From: Mycobacterium sp. E796 | GTDB lineage: Bacteria; Actinomycetota; Actinomycetes; Mycobacteriales; Mycobacteriaceae | Direction: 5' to 3' | NCBI RefSeq assembly: GCF_001672815.1 | Contig: NZ_LZKK01000311.1 | Location: forward strand, 1-49,620 | Length of the DNA stretch: 49,620 nt | Part shown: positions 40,691 to 49,620 of the stretch, in pieces | How positions within the stretch are numbered: the first letter of the stretch is position 1 | Layout of the letters: each line of letters starts with the position of its first letter | Notes under the pieces: generated by a model | Told to the model about the DNA's origin: nothing | Seen by the model: the letters and a program-made list of their open reading frames with translations, nothing else | Database searches by the model: none | Program-made: the position numbers and the translations under genes

Positions 40691-41836
40691 GTGGCACGCG
40701 ACTATTACGGGCTGCTCGGCGTAAGCAGGAATGCCAGCGATGCGGAGATCAAGCGCGCGTACCGCAAGTTGGCGCGCGAGCTGCATCCGGACGTCAACCC
40801 CGACGAGGCCGCGCAGGCGAAGTTCAAGGAGATCAGCGTCGCCTACGAGGTGCTGAGCGACCCGGAGAAGCGACGGATCGTCGACTTGGGCGGCGATCCG
40901 CTGGAGAACGCCGCCGCGGCCGGCGGGGGGTTCGGCGGCTTCGGGAACCTGGGCGACGTGTTCGAGGCCTTCTTCGGCGGCGGCTTCAGCGCGGGGTCTG
41001 CCTCGCGTGGGCCCATCGGGCGGGTCCGGCCCGGCTCGGACTCGCTGCTGCGGATGCGGCTGGACCTCGAAGAATGCGCGACCGGGGTGACCAAGCAGGT
41101 CACCGTCGACACCGCGGTCCTGTGCGACCGCTGCCAGGGCAAGGGCACCAATGGCGACTCCGTGCCCGTCCCCTGCGACACCTGCGGTGGCCGCGGCGAG
41201 GTGCAGACCGTGCAGCGTTCGCTGCTTGGCCAGATGGTGACGTCGCGGCCGTGTCCCACCTGCCGCGGTGTCGGGGTGGTCATTCCCGACCCGTGCCACC
41301 AGTGCATGGGCGACGGTCGGGTGCGGGCCCGCCGCGAGATCAGCGTCAAGATCCCGGCCGGCGTCGGCGAGGGCATGCGCGTGCGGCTCGCGGCCCAGGG
41401 CGAGGTCGGGCCCGGGGGCGGGCCGGCCGGTGACCTCTATGTCGAGGTCCACGAGCAGGCCCACGACATCTTCGTTCGCGACGGCGACGACCTGCACTGC
41501 ACGGTCTCGGTGCCGATGGTCGACGCGGCGCTGGGCGTCACCATCACCATCGACGCCATCCTGGACGGCACCAGCGAGATCACCATCCCGCCGGGCACGC
41601 AGCCCGGCACCGTCATCACGTTGCGCGGTCACGGGATGCCGCACCTGCGCTCGGGCGCCCGGGGCAACCTGAACGTCCACGTCGAGGTGGTGGTGCCGAC
41701 CCGCCTGGACCACCGCGACACCGAACTGCTGCGGGAGTTCAAGGACCGCCGCGGCCGTGATGTGGCCGAGGTCCGCTCGACGCACGCGGGCGGCGGGCTG
41801 TTCAGCCGGCTCCGCGAGACGTTTACCGGGCGCTAG
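40691..41836 (+). CDS. dnaJ2: Chaperone protein DnaJ2
   Basis: 381 residues from GTG 40691. J domain 1-70 with the HPD motif at His32-Pro33-Asp34, a Gly/Phe-rich linker (about 78-105), a zinc domain of four CxxCxGxG-type repeats ([32 protein letters not shown]; about 145-215), then the C-terminal substrate-binding domains. It stimulates DnaK ATPase and delivers substrates. Separated from hrcA by 70 bases and from rsmE by 18. Confidence 0.96.
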   Translation: MARDYYGLLGVSRNASDAEIKRAYRKLARELHPDVNPDEAAQAKFKEISVAYEVLSDPEKRRIVDLGGDPLENAAAAGGGFGGFGNLGDVFEAFFGGGFSAGSASRGPIGRVRPGSDSLLRMRLDLEECATGVTKQVTVDTAVLCDRCQGKGTNGDSVPVPCDTCGGRGEVQTVQRSLLGQMVTSRPCPTCRGVGVVIPDPCHQCMGDGRVRARREISVKIPAGVGEGMRVRLAAQGEVGPGGGPAGDLYVEVHEQAHDIFVRDGDDLHCTVSVPMVDAALGVTITIDAILDGTSEITIPPGTQPGTVITLRGHGMPHLRSGARGNLNVHVEVVVPTRLDHRDTELLREFKDRRGRDVAEVRSTHAGGGLFSRLRETFTGR

Positions 41837-41854
41837 TTCCCAGGAGCCCCGCAC

Positions 41855-42661
41855 GTGGTGGCGACGCTGTTCTACGTTGACGCACTGCCTGATGCCGGCG
41901 AGCTGGCCGCCGTCGAGGGCGACGAGGGCTTCCACGCCGCCACCGTGCGGCGGATTCGTCCCGGCGAAGAACTGGTGCTCGGCGACGGCGCCGGAACCCT
42001 CGGCCGGTGCGTGGTGGAGCAATCGGGCCGCGACGGGCTGCGGGCCCGGGTCCTGGAGCGATGGACCGTCGAGCCGGCGCGTCCAGCGGTGACGGTGGTG
42101 CAGGCGCTGCCCAAGTCCGACCGCTCCGAGCTGGCGATCGAGTTGGCCACCGAAGCCGGCGCCGACGCGTTCCTGGCCTGGCAGGCGGCCCGCTGCGTGG
42201 CCAGCTGGGAGGGCCCGCGGGTCGACAAGGGCCTGCGCCGGTGGCGCGCCGTCGCCCGTTCGGCGGCCCGGCAGTCCCGCCGGGCGCACATCCCGCCCGT
42301 CGACGGCGTGGTGTCCACCGCGGCGCTGACGCAGCGGGTTCGCGACGAGGTGGCGGGCGGCTCCGCGGTGCTGGCCCTGCACGAGTCGGCGACCGACCGG
42401 CTCGCGGATAACCCTGTGGCCCAAGCCAATTCGATTTTTCTGGTGATCGGTCCCGAAGGAGGCATCGCGCCTGACGAGATCGCCGCGCTGACCGAGGCGG
42501 GCGCGGTTGCGGTCCGGCTCGGCCCGCAGGTGCTGCGGACGTCGAGCGCGGCCGCAGTGGCGCTCGGGGCGCTGGGCGTGCTCACCCCGCGATGGGACCA
42601 ACATGCGGATACACAATCGCCCGCGGACGAACCGTTGGGACACAGTCCCGACCGGCGGTAG
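41855..42661 (+). CDS. rsmE: 16S rRNA m3U1498 methyltransferase RsmE
   Basis: 268 residues from GTG 41855. The SPOUT-type signatures of RsmE are present: [36 protein letters not shown], and the knot loop [15 protein letters not shown] followed by [12 protein letters not shown]. It methylates U1498 of 16S rRNA using SAM. The C-terminal tail after about 248 is charged and poorly conserved. Rv2372c counterpart. The next gene is phoH; the PE_PGRS and two hypothetical genes that lie between them in M. tuberculosis are absent. Confidence 0.93.
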   Translation: MVATLFYVDALPDAGELAAVEGDEGFHAATVRRIRPGEELVLGDGAGTLGRCVVEQSGRDGLRARVLERWTVEPARPAVTVVQALPKSDRSELAIELATEAGADAFLAWQAARCVASWEGPRVDKGLRRWRAVARSAARQSRRAHIPPVDGVVSTAALTQRVRDEVAGGSAVLALHESATDRLADNPVAQANSIFLVIGPEGGIAPDEIAALTEAGAVAVRLGPQVLRTSSAAAVALGALGVLTPRWDQHADTQSPADEPLGHSPDRR

Positions 42662-42718
42662 ACTGCAAGCCAGGATTTCACCACGTCAGGACCCCAGAAG
42701 GCAGGCATCGGAAACCAC

Positions 42719-43765
42719 GTGACGCCCCGCGAGACCAGCGCTGCTGACGCAGCATCGACCGCCCAGGTTCGCAGCAGCATCAACGTTCCGCCCGATCTCG
42801 TCGTGGGCCTGCTCGGTTCGGCAGACGAAAACCTGCGCGCCCTGGAACGCATCCTCAGCGCCGACCTGCACGTGCGGGGCAATGCCGTCACCATCTCCGG
42901 CGAGCCGGCCGACGTCGCGCTGGCCGAGCGGGCGGTCTCCGAGCTGGTGGCCATCGTGGCCAGCGGCCAGCCGATGACCCCGGAGGTGGTGCGCCACAGC
43001 GTGGCGATGCTCGTCGGCACCGGCAACGAATCACCCGCCGAGGTGCTCACCCTGGACATCCTGTCGCGCCGCGGCAACACGATCCGGCCCAAGACGCTCA
43101 ACCAGAAGCGCTACGTCGACGCCATCGACGCCAACACGATCGTGTTCGGGGTCGGCCCCGCCGGCACCGGCAAGACGTACCTGGCCATGGCCAAGGCCGT
43201 GCACGCGCTGCAGACCAAGCAGGTCAGCCGGATCATCCTGACCCGCCCGGCGGTGGAAGCCGGTGAGCGCCTTGGCTTTTTGCCCGGGACGCTGAGCGAA
43301 AAGATCGACCCCTATCTGCGGCCGCTTTACGACGCGCTGTACGACATGATGGACGCCGAGCTAATTCCGAAGCTGATGTCCGCCGGGGTTATCGAGGTGG
43401 CCCCACTGGCGTATATGCGTGGGAGAACGCTTAATTCGGCATTCATCGTGCTCGACGAGGCGCAGAACACCACGGCTGAGCAAATGAAGATGTTCCTCAC
43501 CCGACTGGGTTTCGGGTCCAAGATCGTCGTCACCGGGGACATGACCCAGATCGACCTCCCCGGCGGGGCCCGGTCCGGCCTGCGTTCGGCGGTAGACATC
43601 CTCGACAGCGTCGAGGACATCTATGTCGCGGAGCTGACCAGCGTGGATGTGGTGCGCCACCGGCTGGTTTCGGAGATTGTCGACGCCTACGCCCGCTACG
43701 AAGAGCCCGGCTCGGGGATGAACCGGGCTGCCCGGCGCGCCTCGGGTGGCCGCAGCCGCCGATGA
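42719..43765 (+). CDS. phoH: PhoH-family ATPase
   Basis: 348 residues from GTG 42719. Walker A GPAGTGKT (about 146-153), Walker [10 protein letters not shown], and a MTQIDLPGG sensor motif. The N-terminal 120 residues include a small KH-like nucleic-acid-binding region. PhoH-like ATPases are thought to act in RNA metabolism and lie next to ybeY in many bacteria, as here, where its stop overlaps the ybeY start (ATGA). The tail is Arg-rich ([13 protein letters not shown]). Confidence 0.93.
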   Translation: MTPRETSAADAASTAQVRSSINVPPDLVVGLLGSADENLRALERILSADLHVRGNAVTISGEPADVALAERAVSELVAIVASGQPMTPEVVRHSVAMLVGTGNESPAEVLTLDILSRRGNTIRPKTLNQKRYVDAIDANTIVFGVGPAGTGKTYLAMAKAVHALQTKQVSRIILTRPAVEAGERLGFLPGTLSEKIDPYLRPLYDALYDMMDAELIPKLMSAGVIEVAPLAYMRGRTLNSAFIVLDEAQNTTAEQMKMFLTRLGFGSKIVVTGDMTQIDLPGGARSGLRSAVDILDSVEDIYVAELTSVDVVRHRLVSEIVDAYARYEEPGSGMNRAARRASGGRSRR

Positions 43766-44295
43766 GCATCGAAGTCTCCAACGAGTCGGGCATCGACGTC
43801 TCCGAAGCGGAATTGGTCAGCGTCGCGAAATTCGCGATCGCAAGGATGGACGTCAACCCGAGCGCCGAGCTGTCGATGGTGCTTCTCGACACCGCGGCCA
43901 TGGCCGACCTGCACATGCGCTGGATGGACCTGCCCGGGCCGACCGACGTGATGAGCTTCCCGATGGACGAGCTCGAACCCGGCGGGCGGCCCGACGCGCC
44001 CGAGCCAGGCCCCTCGATGCTGGGCGACATCGTGCTGTGCCCGGAATTCGCAGCCGAACAGGCGGCCGCGGCGGGCCACAGCCTGGGACATGAGTTGGCG
44101 CTGTTGACAATTCACGGCGTGCTGCATCTGCTCGGCTACGATCACGGCGAGCCGGACGAGGAAAAAGAGATGTTCGCCCTGCAGGACCGGTTGCTCGAAG
44201 AATGGGTCGCCGAACAGGTCGAGGCCTACCAGCAGGATCGCCAACAAGAACGCGACCGCCGGTTGCTCGACAAATCAAGGTATTTCGACAATTGA
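43762..44295 (+). CDS. ybeY: Endoribonuclease YbeY, rRNA maturation factor
   Basis: 177 residues. Zinc/active-site motif [11 protein letters not shown] from His118. Upstream DVMSFPMDE and MLGDIVLC are also family-typical. YbeY processes rRNA ends and acts in 70S quality control. The C-terminal 25 residues are a charged helix. Start coupled to phoH; its stop overlaps the TTG start of the next gene. Confidence 0.95.
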   Translation: MSIEVSNESGIDVSEAELVSVAKFAIARMDVNPSAELSMVLLDTAAMADLHMRWMDLPGPTDVMSFPMDELEPGGRPDAPEPGPSMLGDIVLCPEFAAEQAAAAGHSLGHELALLTIHGVLHLLGYDHGEPDEEKEMFALQDRLLEEWVAEQVEAYQQDRQQERDRRLLDKSRYFDN

Positions 44296-45599
44296 CCGGA
44301 GTGTCCCAGCTGCTCGGCGCGGTCGCCCTGATCGCTCTCGGCGGGCTTTTCGCGGCGATCGACGCCGCCGTCAGCACCGTTTCGATGGCCCGGGTGCAGG
44401 AACTGGTGCGAGAAGAGCGACCCGGCGCGGTGTCGCTGTTCAAAGTGATGAGCGAGCGACCCCGCTACATCAACTTGATGGTGCTGCTGCGCATCATCTG
44501 CGAGATCACCGCGACCGTCTTGTTGGTGGTGTTCCTTTACGACAACTGGGGCATCAAGTGGGGGTTGTTCGGCGCGGCCGCGATCATGGTGGTGACCAGC
44601 TTCGTCGTGATCGGAGTCGGACCCCGCACCCTCGGCCGCCAGCACGCGTATTCCATTTCCTTGGTGACGGCCCTTCCGCTGCGAGCGATTTCGTGGTTGC
44701 TGATGCCGCTCAGCCGGTTGCTGGTGGTCCTGGGCAACGCACTCACCCCGGGCCGGGGATTGCGCAACGGTCCGTTCGCCTCCGAGATCGAACTGCGCGA
44801 GGTCGTCGACCTCGCCCAGCAGCGCGGCGTGGTCGCCGCCGACGAACGCCGGATGATCGAGTCGGTCTTCGAGCTCGGTGACACGCCGGCCCGCGAGGTG
44901 ATGGTGCCGCGCACCGAGATGATCTGGATCGAAAGCGACAAACTCGCCAGCCAGGCGATGAACCTCGCCGTGCGCAGCGGGCACTCCCGCATCCCGGTGA
45001 TCGGCGAGAACGTCGACGACATCGTCGGGGTAGTGTATCTGAAAGACCTTGTCCAACGGGCCTTCTCGTCTCCCGACGGCGGCCGGGACACCAAGGTGTC
45101 GGAGGTGATGCGCCCGGCGGTCTTCGTACCGGACTCCAAGCCGCTGGACGCGCTGCTGCGGGAGATGCAGCGCGACCGCAACCATATGGCCCTGCTCGTC
45201 GACGAGTACGGCGCGATCGCCGGCCTGGTCAGCATCGAGGACGTGCTGGAAGAAATCGTCGGCGAGATCGCCGACGAGTACGACGAGGCGGAAACGGCCC
45301 CGGTAGAAGACTTGGGCGACAAACACTTTCGGGTTTCCGCGCGGCTGCCGATCGAAGACGTGGGGGAACTCTACGACGTGGAATTCGACGACGACCTCGA
45401 CGTCGACACCGTAGGCGGCCTGGTCGCCCTGGAATTGGGCAGGGTGCCGCTGCCGGGGGCCGAGGTGGTCTCGCACGGCCTGCGGTTGCGCGCCGAGGGC
45501 GGCCCCGATCATCGCGGGCGAGTGCGCATCAACACCGTGCTGCTGAGCCCGGCCGAGCCCGACGGCGCCGACGGGTCGACGGACGGGGAGGCCGAGTGA
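44292..45599 (+). CDS. CorC/HlyC-type CBS-domain membrane protein (Rv2366c-like)
   Basis: 435 residues from TTG 44292, which overlaps the ybeY stop and gives exactly the length and N-terminus (MTG...QLLG) of the M. tuberculosis protein. N-terminal CNNM/DUF21 transmembrane domain (about 1-165, three to four helices), paired CBS domains (about 185-310: [43 protein letters not shown]), and a transporter-associated CorC_HlyC domain (about 335-420). The family is linked to Mg2+ and Co2+ homeostasis; the hemolysin name is historical. Coupled to the next gene by GTGA. Confidence 0.92.
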   Translation: MTGVSQLLGAVALIALGGLFAAIDAAVSTVSMARVQELVREERPGAVSLFKVMSERPRYINLMVLLRIICEITATVLLVVFLYDNWGIKWGLFGAAAIMVVTSFVVIGVGPRTLGRQHAYSISLVTALPLRAISWLLMPLSRLLVVLGNALTPGRGLRNGPFASEIELREVVDLAQQRGVVAADERRMIESVFELGDTPAREVMVPRTEMIWIESDKLASQAMNLAVRSGHSRIPVIGENVDDIVGVVYLKDLVQRAFSSPDGGRDTKVSEVMRPAVFVPDSKPLDALLREMQRDRNHMALLVDEYGAIAGLVSIEDVLEEIVGEIADEYDEAETAPVEDLGDKHFRVSARLPIEDVGELYDVEFDDDLDVDTVGGLVALELGRVPLPGAEVVSHGLRLRAEGGPDHRGRVRINTVLLSPAEPDGADGSTDGEAE

Positions 45600-45916
45600 C
45601 TGAGGAACTGGACGCCGAGGACGCCAAGCTGGTGGTGCTGGCGCGCGCCGCGATGGCCCGCGCCGAAGCCGACAGCGGCGCGGCGGTGCGGGACGCCGAT
45701 GGTCGCACGTATGCGGCCGCGCCGGTGGATTTGCCGGCGCTGAAGCTGAGCGGTCTGCAGGCCGCGGTCGCCGCCGCCGCGTCCAGCGGGGCGACCGGCC
45801 TCGAGGCGGCCGTCCTGGTGGCGGGATCCGCCGACGATCCCGGCATCGTGGCGGTCCGCGAACTGTCGCCGACGGCCGTGATCATCGTCACCGACCGCGC
45901 GGGCAACCTGCTATGA
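45596..45916 (+). CDS. Cytidine deaminase-like protein lacking zinc ligands (Rv2365c-like)
   Basis: 106 residues from GTG 45596. The size and pattern recall small cytidine deaminases: an N-terminal helix, a central alpha-beta unit, and a late [10 protein letters not shown] strand. However, the zinc motifs HAE and PCxxC are missing; where HAE is expected there is [10 protein letters not shown], and there is no Cys at all. It is therefore unlikely to be an active deaminase. Its conserved place between hlyC-type and era genes suggests a structural or regulatory role. The fold assignment is tentative. Confidence 0.75.
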   Translation: MTEELDAEDAKLVVLARAAMARAEADSGAAVRDADGRTYAAAPVDLPALKLSGLQAAVAAAASSGATGLEAAVLVAGSADDPGIVAVRELSPTAVIIVTDRAGNLL

Positions 45917-46824
45917 GCGCCGACACGCCCGAATTCCGTTCGGGTTTCGTATGTCTGGTCGGCCGGCCGAATACCGGCAAGTCGACGCTGACCAACGCGC
46001 TCGTCGGTGCCAAGGTGGCGATCACGTCGACGCGGCCGCAGACCACCCGGCACACCATCCGCGGCATCGTGCACCGCGAAAGCTTCCAGATCATCCTGGT
46101 CGACACCCCGGGCCTGCATCGGCCGCGCACCCTGCTGGGCAAGCGGCTCAACGACCTGGTCCGCGATACCTACGCCGAGGTCGACGTGATCGGGCTGTGC
46201 ATCCCGGCCGACGAGGCCATCGGGCCGGGCGACCGCTGGATCGTCGAGCAGATCCGGGCGGTCGCGCCTAAGACCACGCTCGTCGCGGTCGTCACCAAGA
46301 TCGACAAGGTGCCCAAAGACCGGGTGGCCGCGCAGCTCGTCGCCGTCAGCGAATTGGTCGGCGGCTCAGCCGAAATCGTGCCGGTGTCGGCGGTGACCGG
46401 CGCTCAGGTCGACGTGCTGATCGACGTGCTGGCCGCGGCGCTGCCCGTCGGCCCCGCGTACTACCCCGACGGCGAGCTGACCGATGAGCCCGAGGAGGTC
46501 CTGATGGCCGAGCTCATCCGCGAGGCCGCCCTGGAGGGGGTGCGCGACGAGCTGCCGCATTCGTTGGCGGTGGTGATCGACGAAATCAATCCGCGGGACG
46601 ACCGGGACGATCTCATCGACGTGCACGCCATCCTCTACGTCGAGCGGGACAGCCAGAAGGGCATCGTGATCGGCAAGGGCGGCGCGCGGCTGCGGGAAGT
46701 GGGTACCGCCGCGCGGGCCCAGATCGAGAAGCTGCTGGGCACCAAGATCTACCTCGACCTGCGCGTCAAGGTGGCCAAGAATTGGCAGAGCGATCCCAAA
46801 CAGCTTGGTCGGCTTGGTTTTTAG
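45913..46824 (+). CDS. era: GTPase Era
   Basis: 303 residues, ATGA overlap with the previous gene. GTPase motifs: G1 GRPNTGKST (17-25), G3 DTPG (near 63), G4 TKID (near 126). The C-terminal KH domain has GIVIGKGGARLREVG (about 245-259), which binds the 3' end of 16S rRNA. Era acts in 30S assembly, fitting the run with ybeY and rsmE. A run of six T follows the stop by about ten bases without a convincing hairpin. Confidence 0.96.
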   Translation: MSADTPEFRSGFVCLVGRPNTGKSTLTNALVGAKVAITSTRPQTTRHTIRGIVHRESFQIILVDTPGLHRPRTLLGKRLNDLVRDTYAEVDVIGLCIPADEAIGPGDRWIVEQIRAVAPKTTLVAVVTKIDKVPKDRVAAQLVAVSELVGGSAEIVPVSAVTGAQVDVLIDVLAAALPVGPAYYPDGELTDEPEEVLMAELIREAALEGVRDELPHSLAVVIDEINPRDDRDDLIDVHAILYVERDSQKGIVIGKGGARLREVGTAARAQIEKLLGTKIYLDLRVKVAKNWQSDPKQLGRLGF

Positions 46825-46865
46825 CGCTCAAGTTTTTTCTGCCGCGTAAAGGGTAGCCGCCCAGC

Positions 46866-47657
46866 ATGACGCAACCACAACTCGCCCTGATAACCGGCGC
46901 GTCCAGCGGAATCGGGTTTGAACTGGCCAAGCAGTTCGCCCAACACGGCTACGACCTCGTCGTGGCGGCCGAGGACGATGCCATCCACGACGTACCCCAA
47001 AAGCTGTCCCAGTACAGCGCCGCCGTCCAGCCGGTGCAAGTCGACCTGCGCAATCCCGACGGGGTAGAGCACTTGTACCAGAGCACGATCGAAGGCGACC
47101 GCGTGCTGGCGGCCGCGGCGCTCAACGCGGGTGTCGGTCGCGGGGAGATGTTCCTCAAAAGTGAGCTCGCCGACGACCTCGCCATGGTCGATCTCAACGT
47201 GCGCTCGACGGTGCATCTGGCCAAGCTGGTGCTGCGCGACATGGCGAACCGTGATGAGGGCAAAGTGCTTTTCATCTCGTCCATCGCGTCTCAGATGCCG
47301 GGTTCCTATCAGCCCGTCTACAACGCATCGAAGTCGTTCATCCAGTCGTTGGCCGAGGCGCTCCGCGACGAATTGCGCGACACCTCAATCACTGTCACGG
47401 CCCTGATGCCCGGCCCGACGGACACCAACTTTTTCGGCCGCGCCAAGATGGTCGATTCACTGATGGGCAAGATGCCCAAGGACGGCCCCGCTCAGGTCGC
47501 ACGTCAGGGGTTCGAGGCGCTGATGCGCGGCGATCAGAAAGTCGTTGCGGGCTCGGTCTTTTCCAAGGTGATGGGGGCCGCGAACCGCGTGCTGCCCGAC
47601 GAGGTCAAAGCCATCGGTAACCGGGTCATGTCGATGCCGCGCGGTAACGGCAACTGA
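46866..47657 (+). CDS. Short-chain dehydrogenase/reductase
   Basis: 263 residues. Classical SDR pattern: cofactor motif TGASSGIG (10-17), NAG near 88, catalytic Ser in ISSIASQ and YNASK (Tyr near 156), PGPTDT after the active site. Substrate unknown; the acidic residues after the second strand (AAEDD) hint at NAD rather than NADP. It ends one base before the converging decarboxylase gene and is absent from the M. tuberculosis era neighbourhood I know, so it is probably an accessory insertion here. Confidence 0.9.
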   Translation: MTQPQLALITGASSGIGFELAKQFAQHGYDLVVAAEDDAIHDVPQKLSQYSAAVQPVQVDLRNPDGVEHLYQSTIEGDRVLAAAALNAGVGRGEMFLKSELADDLAMVDLNVRSTVHLAKLVLRDMANRDEGKVLFISSIASQMPGSYQPVYNASKSFIQSLAEALRDELRDTSITVTALMPGPTDTNFFGRAKMVDSLMGKMPKDGPAQVARQGFEALMRGDQKVVAGSVFSKVMGAANRVLPDEVKAIGNRVMSMPRGNGN

Positions 47658-47658
47658 G

Positions 47659-49116
47659 TCAGGCGAGCACCCGGATGGTCTCCATCGACGGATCGGCCGC
47701 GTCGGGCACGTTCATCCCGGCCCGCACGCCGGAGCGCAAGTAGTCCAGCACCGCCTCGTTGAGGCACTCGCCGGGAATGACGGCCGGAATGCCGGGCGGG
47801 TAGGGCGTGACCTGCTCGGCGGAGACCCGTCCGGCCGCCCGATCGCTCGGCACCGTCTCGACGCGCCCGAAGAACGCGTCCCGCGGCAGGCAGACGTTCT
47901 CCAACTGCAGATCGTCGGGCGACGGCAGGTCGATTTGCGGCGGAGGTTCGAAATCGTCGGCCGCCTTGCGCCATTCGCCCAGCGCCTGGGTGAGACGGTC
48001 GGCGGTGGTCTTGTCGTCGGCGAAGGACAGCGTCGCCAGGATGCGGCGGTGATCGCTCATCCCGATGTCGACGTGAGCGTGCGCGCGCAGCCAGTCGGCG
48101 GCCTGGTAACCCGAAGTGCCCGTGGCCGATACGTCCATCAGCACCTGCATTCGGTCCAGGTCGTGTGACGCCTGCACCCCGAGCAGCTCGTCGTCGAGCA
48201 CCTCCACATCGGGAATGCATTCGATCTCGTCGCGTAGCTGATGTGTCAAATCCAGTGCGGCGCCGAGCAATTCGTGGCCCTTTTCCACCATCTGCCGCCG
48301 CCAACCGTCCATCGCCGAATACACCAGCACGTTGGGGCTGGTGGTCATCAGCAGGTCCGCGCACGCCGAGAGGCGCTTCTGATCGATCAGATCGCCCTGC
48401 AGGTGAAACACCGAGCCCTGCTCGAAGCCCGCCCCCATCTTGTGCACGCTGACCACGCAGACGTCCGCACCGGCGTCCATCGCCCAGGTGGGCAGGTCCT
48501 CATGGAATGGCAGATGCGCACCCCACGCCTCGTCGATGATCAGCGGCTTGCCGCGCGCGTGGCACACCTCGGCGATTCCGGCGATGTCGGCGCAGGTCCC
48601 GTACGGGCTGGGGCTCACGATCAGCGCACCGGCGGCGTCGGGGTACTTCTTCCACGTCTCCTCCACCTCGTGCGGGGAGGGCGGATGCGAGAAGTGATGC
48701 TCGGCGTCCCAGCGAGGAGTGATCCAACGGGGCTGCAGGCCCGAGAAAATCAGACCCGCCACGATGGACTTGTGGCTGTCCCGGCCGACCAGCAGGCTTC
48801 CGTCACCGCCGGCCACGGCCATCATCGCCGCCTTCACCGACAGCGAACTGCCGCAGGTGGAAAACCAGGCGACGTCCGCGCCGACGGCGTCGGCCATCAG
48901 GTCCTCCGCGCGCTTCAGGAATTCGTTGCTGGTCTTGCGGTCATCGAGGCCGCCGCTGGCCAGCACGTCGTCGAGGAACGGCTCGCGCCCCAGCACCGCC
49001 AGCACGCGGTCGTCGGTGCCGCGGCCCTGCCGATGACCCGGTGGCGTGAATCCGTAGCGGTTCTTGTCGCGGTAGTCGGCCAGCGCGTTCAGTAGTGGAG
49101 CATCGGATTGATCCAT
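47659..49116 (-). CDS. Orn/Lys/Arg-type PLP decarboxylase
   Basis: 485 residues from ATG 49116. Fold-type I decarboxylase family: TPPGHRQG at the N-terminus, FSTCGSSLS and GRDSHKS for cofactor contact, DEAWGAH, and the Schiff-base Lys226 in SVHKMGAG. The C-terminal part has YPPGIPAVIPGE, typical of the family. It is short (like the SpeA-type group) and lacks the N-terminal wing domain of the large inducible enzymes. Whether it uses lysine, ornithine or arginine cannot be decided here. It would release a polyamine or cadaverine. Confidence 0.88.
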   Translation of the reverse strand: MDQSDAPLLNALADYRDKNRYGFTPPGHRQGRGTDDRVLAVLGREPFLDDVLASGGLDDRKTSNEFLKRAEDLMADAVGADVAWFSTCGSSLSVKAAMMAVAGGDGSLLVGRDSHKSIVAGLIFSGLQPRWITPRWDAEHHFSHPPSPHEVEETWKKYPDAAGALIVSPSPYGTCADIAGIAEVCHARGKPLIIDEAWGAHLPFHEDLPTWAMDAGADVCVVSVHKMGAGFEQGSVFHLQGDLIDQKRLSACADLLMTTSPNVLVYSAMDGWRRQMVEKGHELLGAALDLTHQLRDEIECIPDVEVLDDELLGVQASHDLDRMQVLMDVSATGTSGYQAADWLRAHAHVDIGMSDHRRILATLSFADDKTTADRLTQALGEWRKAADDFEPPPQIDLPSPDDLQLENVCLPRDAFFGRVETVPSDRAAGRVSAEQVTPYPPGIPAVIPGECLNEAVLDYLRSGVRAGMNVPDAADPSMETIRVLA

Positions 49117-49168
49117 TGCAGGGGGATACCCGGGTTGTCACGGGCTATGTGCACAGCCCGCGGGGCGA

Positions 49169-49620
49169 CTATCTGCGCGGCGGCGCGCCGGCGGGCGGCG
49201 TGTCGCTGCCGGCATGCCACCAGATCGTCGGCTGCTTGGTCGACCAGCCGCAGACGGCCTCCAGCTCGGCGGCCAGCGAGATGAGCAGCCCCTCGCTGTT
49301 TGCCGGGCCCATGAGCTGCACGCCGATCGGCAAACCGTCGGAGGTGAATCCCGCCGGCACGTTGATGGACGGCCACCCCAGCAGGTTCCACGGCCAGGTC
49401 AACGGGCACGCGGCGATCATGGCGCGGTCGGTGCCGAAGCCGCCCAATCGGTCGAAGGCGCGCGCCAGCGGCGGTGGCTGGGCGGTGGTCGGCGCGAGTA
49501 CCACGTCGACGATGTCGAATATCGAGCCGACCCGGCGCTGGTCGGCGGCTTCGTGGCGGCGCGCGCTGCGCAGGATCGCCTCGCCCATCACGTGGCCCAC
49601 CCGCAGATTGGACAGCGTGC
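49169..49620 (-). CDS. amiA2: Amidase, C-terminal part (AmiA2-like, partial)
   Basis: The last 150 or so codons of a gene that starts beyond the window; the frame is open to the right edge. The tail carries amidase-signature-family features: DVVLAPTTAQPPP, WPWNLLGWPSINVPAG, GLPIGVQLMGP and a hydrophobic helix. The Ser-cisSer-Lys triad lies upstream, outside the window. M. tuberculosis amiA2 (Rv2363) likewise lies next to era, which supports the name. Confidence 0.8.
   Translation of the reverse strand, partial: TLSNLRVGHVMGEAILRSARRHEAADQRRVGSIFDIVDVVLAPTTAQPPPLARAFDRLGGFGTDRAMIAACPLTWPWNLLGWPSINVPAGFTSDGLPIGVQLMGPANSEGLLISLAAELEAVCGWSTKQPTIWWHAGSDTPPAGAPPRR

Noticed and set aside
43081..43200. 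Possible loss of the PE_PGRS gene next to phoH seen as a deletion scar
   Set aside because: I see no remnant of PE_PGRS sequence between rsmE and phoH; the 57-base gap is more simply the ancestral state.
46830..46845. T-run after era as an intrinsic terminator
   Set aside because: Six T follow the stop, but no stable stem precedes them.

Overview
The window is high-GC DNA from a slow-growing Mycobacterium. This rests on the gene content and order: a ggt-che1-cysH-sirA block, hemW, the complete mycobactin core cluster mbtI/mbtA/mbtB-H, the secreted antigen CFP2, hrcA-dnaJ2-rsmE-phoH-ybeY-hlyC-era, and gene-by-gene similarity to M. tuberculosis proteins I know. It is not the M. tuberculosis complex. 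mbtJ is absent between mbtI and mbtA, rpfD and its neighbour are absent between sirA and hemW, and no PE_PGRS gene lies near phoH. A member or relative of the M. avium complex is plausible, but I cannot prove the species from the sequence.

Layout. 1-155: 3' end of a cysA-type sulfate ABC transporter ATPase. 162-2108 (-): gamma-glutamyltransferase lipoprotein, followed by a small Fic-family relic beside a near-perfect 32-bp palindrome. 2434-5566 (-): assimilatory sulfate reduction operon sirA-cysH-che1. It is preceded by a short ORF ending in a run of cysteine codons (5675-5782), a probable cysteine-sensing leader peptide. 5974-7161 (+): hemW. 7186-12170 (-): an inorganic anion (probably bicarbonate) transport block of a SulP permease and two tandem SbtA-type permeases. 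It also holds the debris of a third sbtA 3' end and a DNA motif shared by two of the promoters.

12550-36333: mycobactin cluster. mbtI (salicylate synthase) and a DesA-type acyl-ACP desaturase run forward, mbtA runs backward, and mbtB-C-D-E-F-G-H run forward as one operon with overlapping genes. Iron-box-like sequences (IdeR sites) precede mbtI and lie in the mbtA/mbtB divergent promoter. MbtI makes salicylate and MbtA loads it on MbtB, which also adds Ser/Thr as the oxazoline. MbtE/MbtF add lysines, MbtC/MbtD add the beta-hydroxy acid, MbtG N-hydroxylates lysine, and MbtH assists the adenylation domains.

36434-39412: two paralogous CFP2-type secreted proteins with a strong hairpin between them, an ECF41-type sigma factor coupled to an AhpD-like carboxymuconolactone decarboxylase, and a conserved Rv2375-like protein. 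39577-46824: hrcA, dnaJ2, rsmE, phoH, ybeY, a CorC/HlyC CBS protein, a deaminase-like protein without zinc ligands, and era. From phoH to era the genes are tightly coupled and serve RNA and ribosome maturation. 46866-49620: a short-chain dehydrogenase, an Orn/Lys/Arg-type decarboxylase, and the 3' part of an amidase running off the window.

The most noteworthy items are the poly-cysteine leader of sirA, the amplified SbtA/SulP block with its relic copy and shared promoter motif, and the desaturase with its own palindromic promoter inside the siderophore cluster. No tRNA, rRNA, CRISPR or intact insertion sequence was seen.
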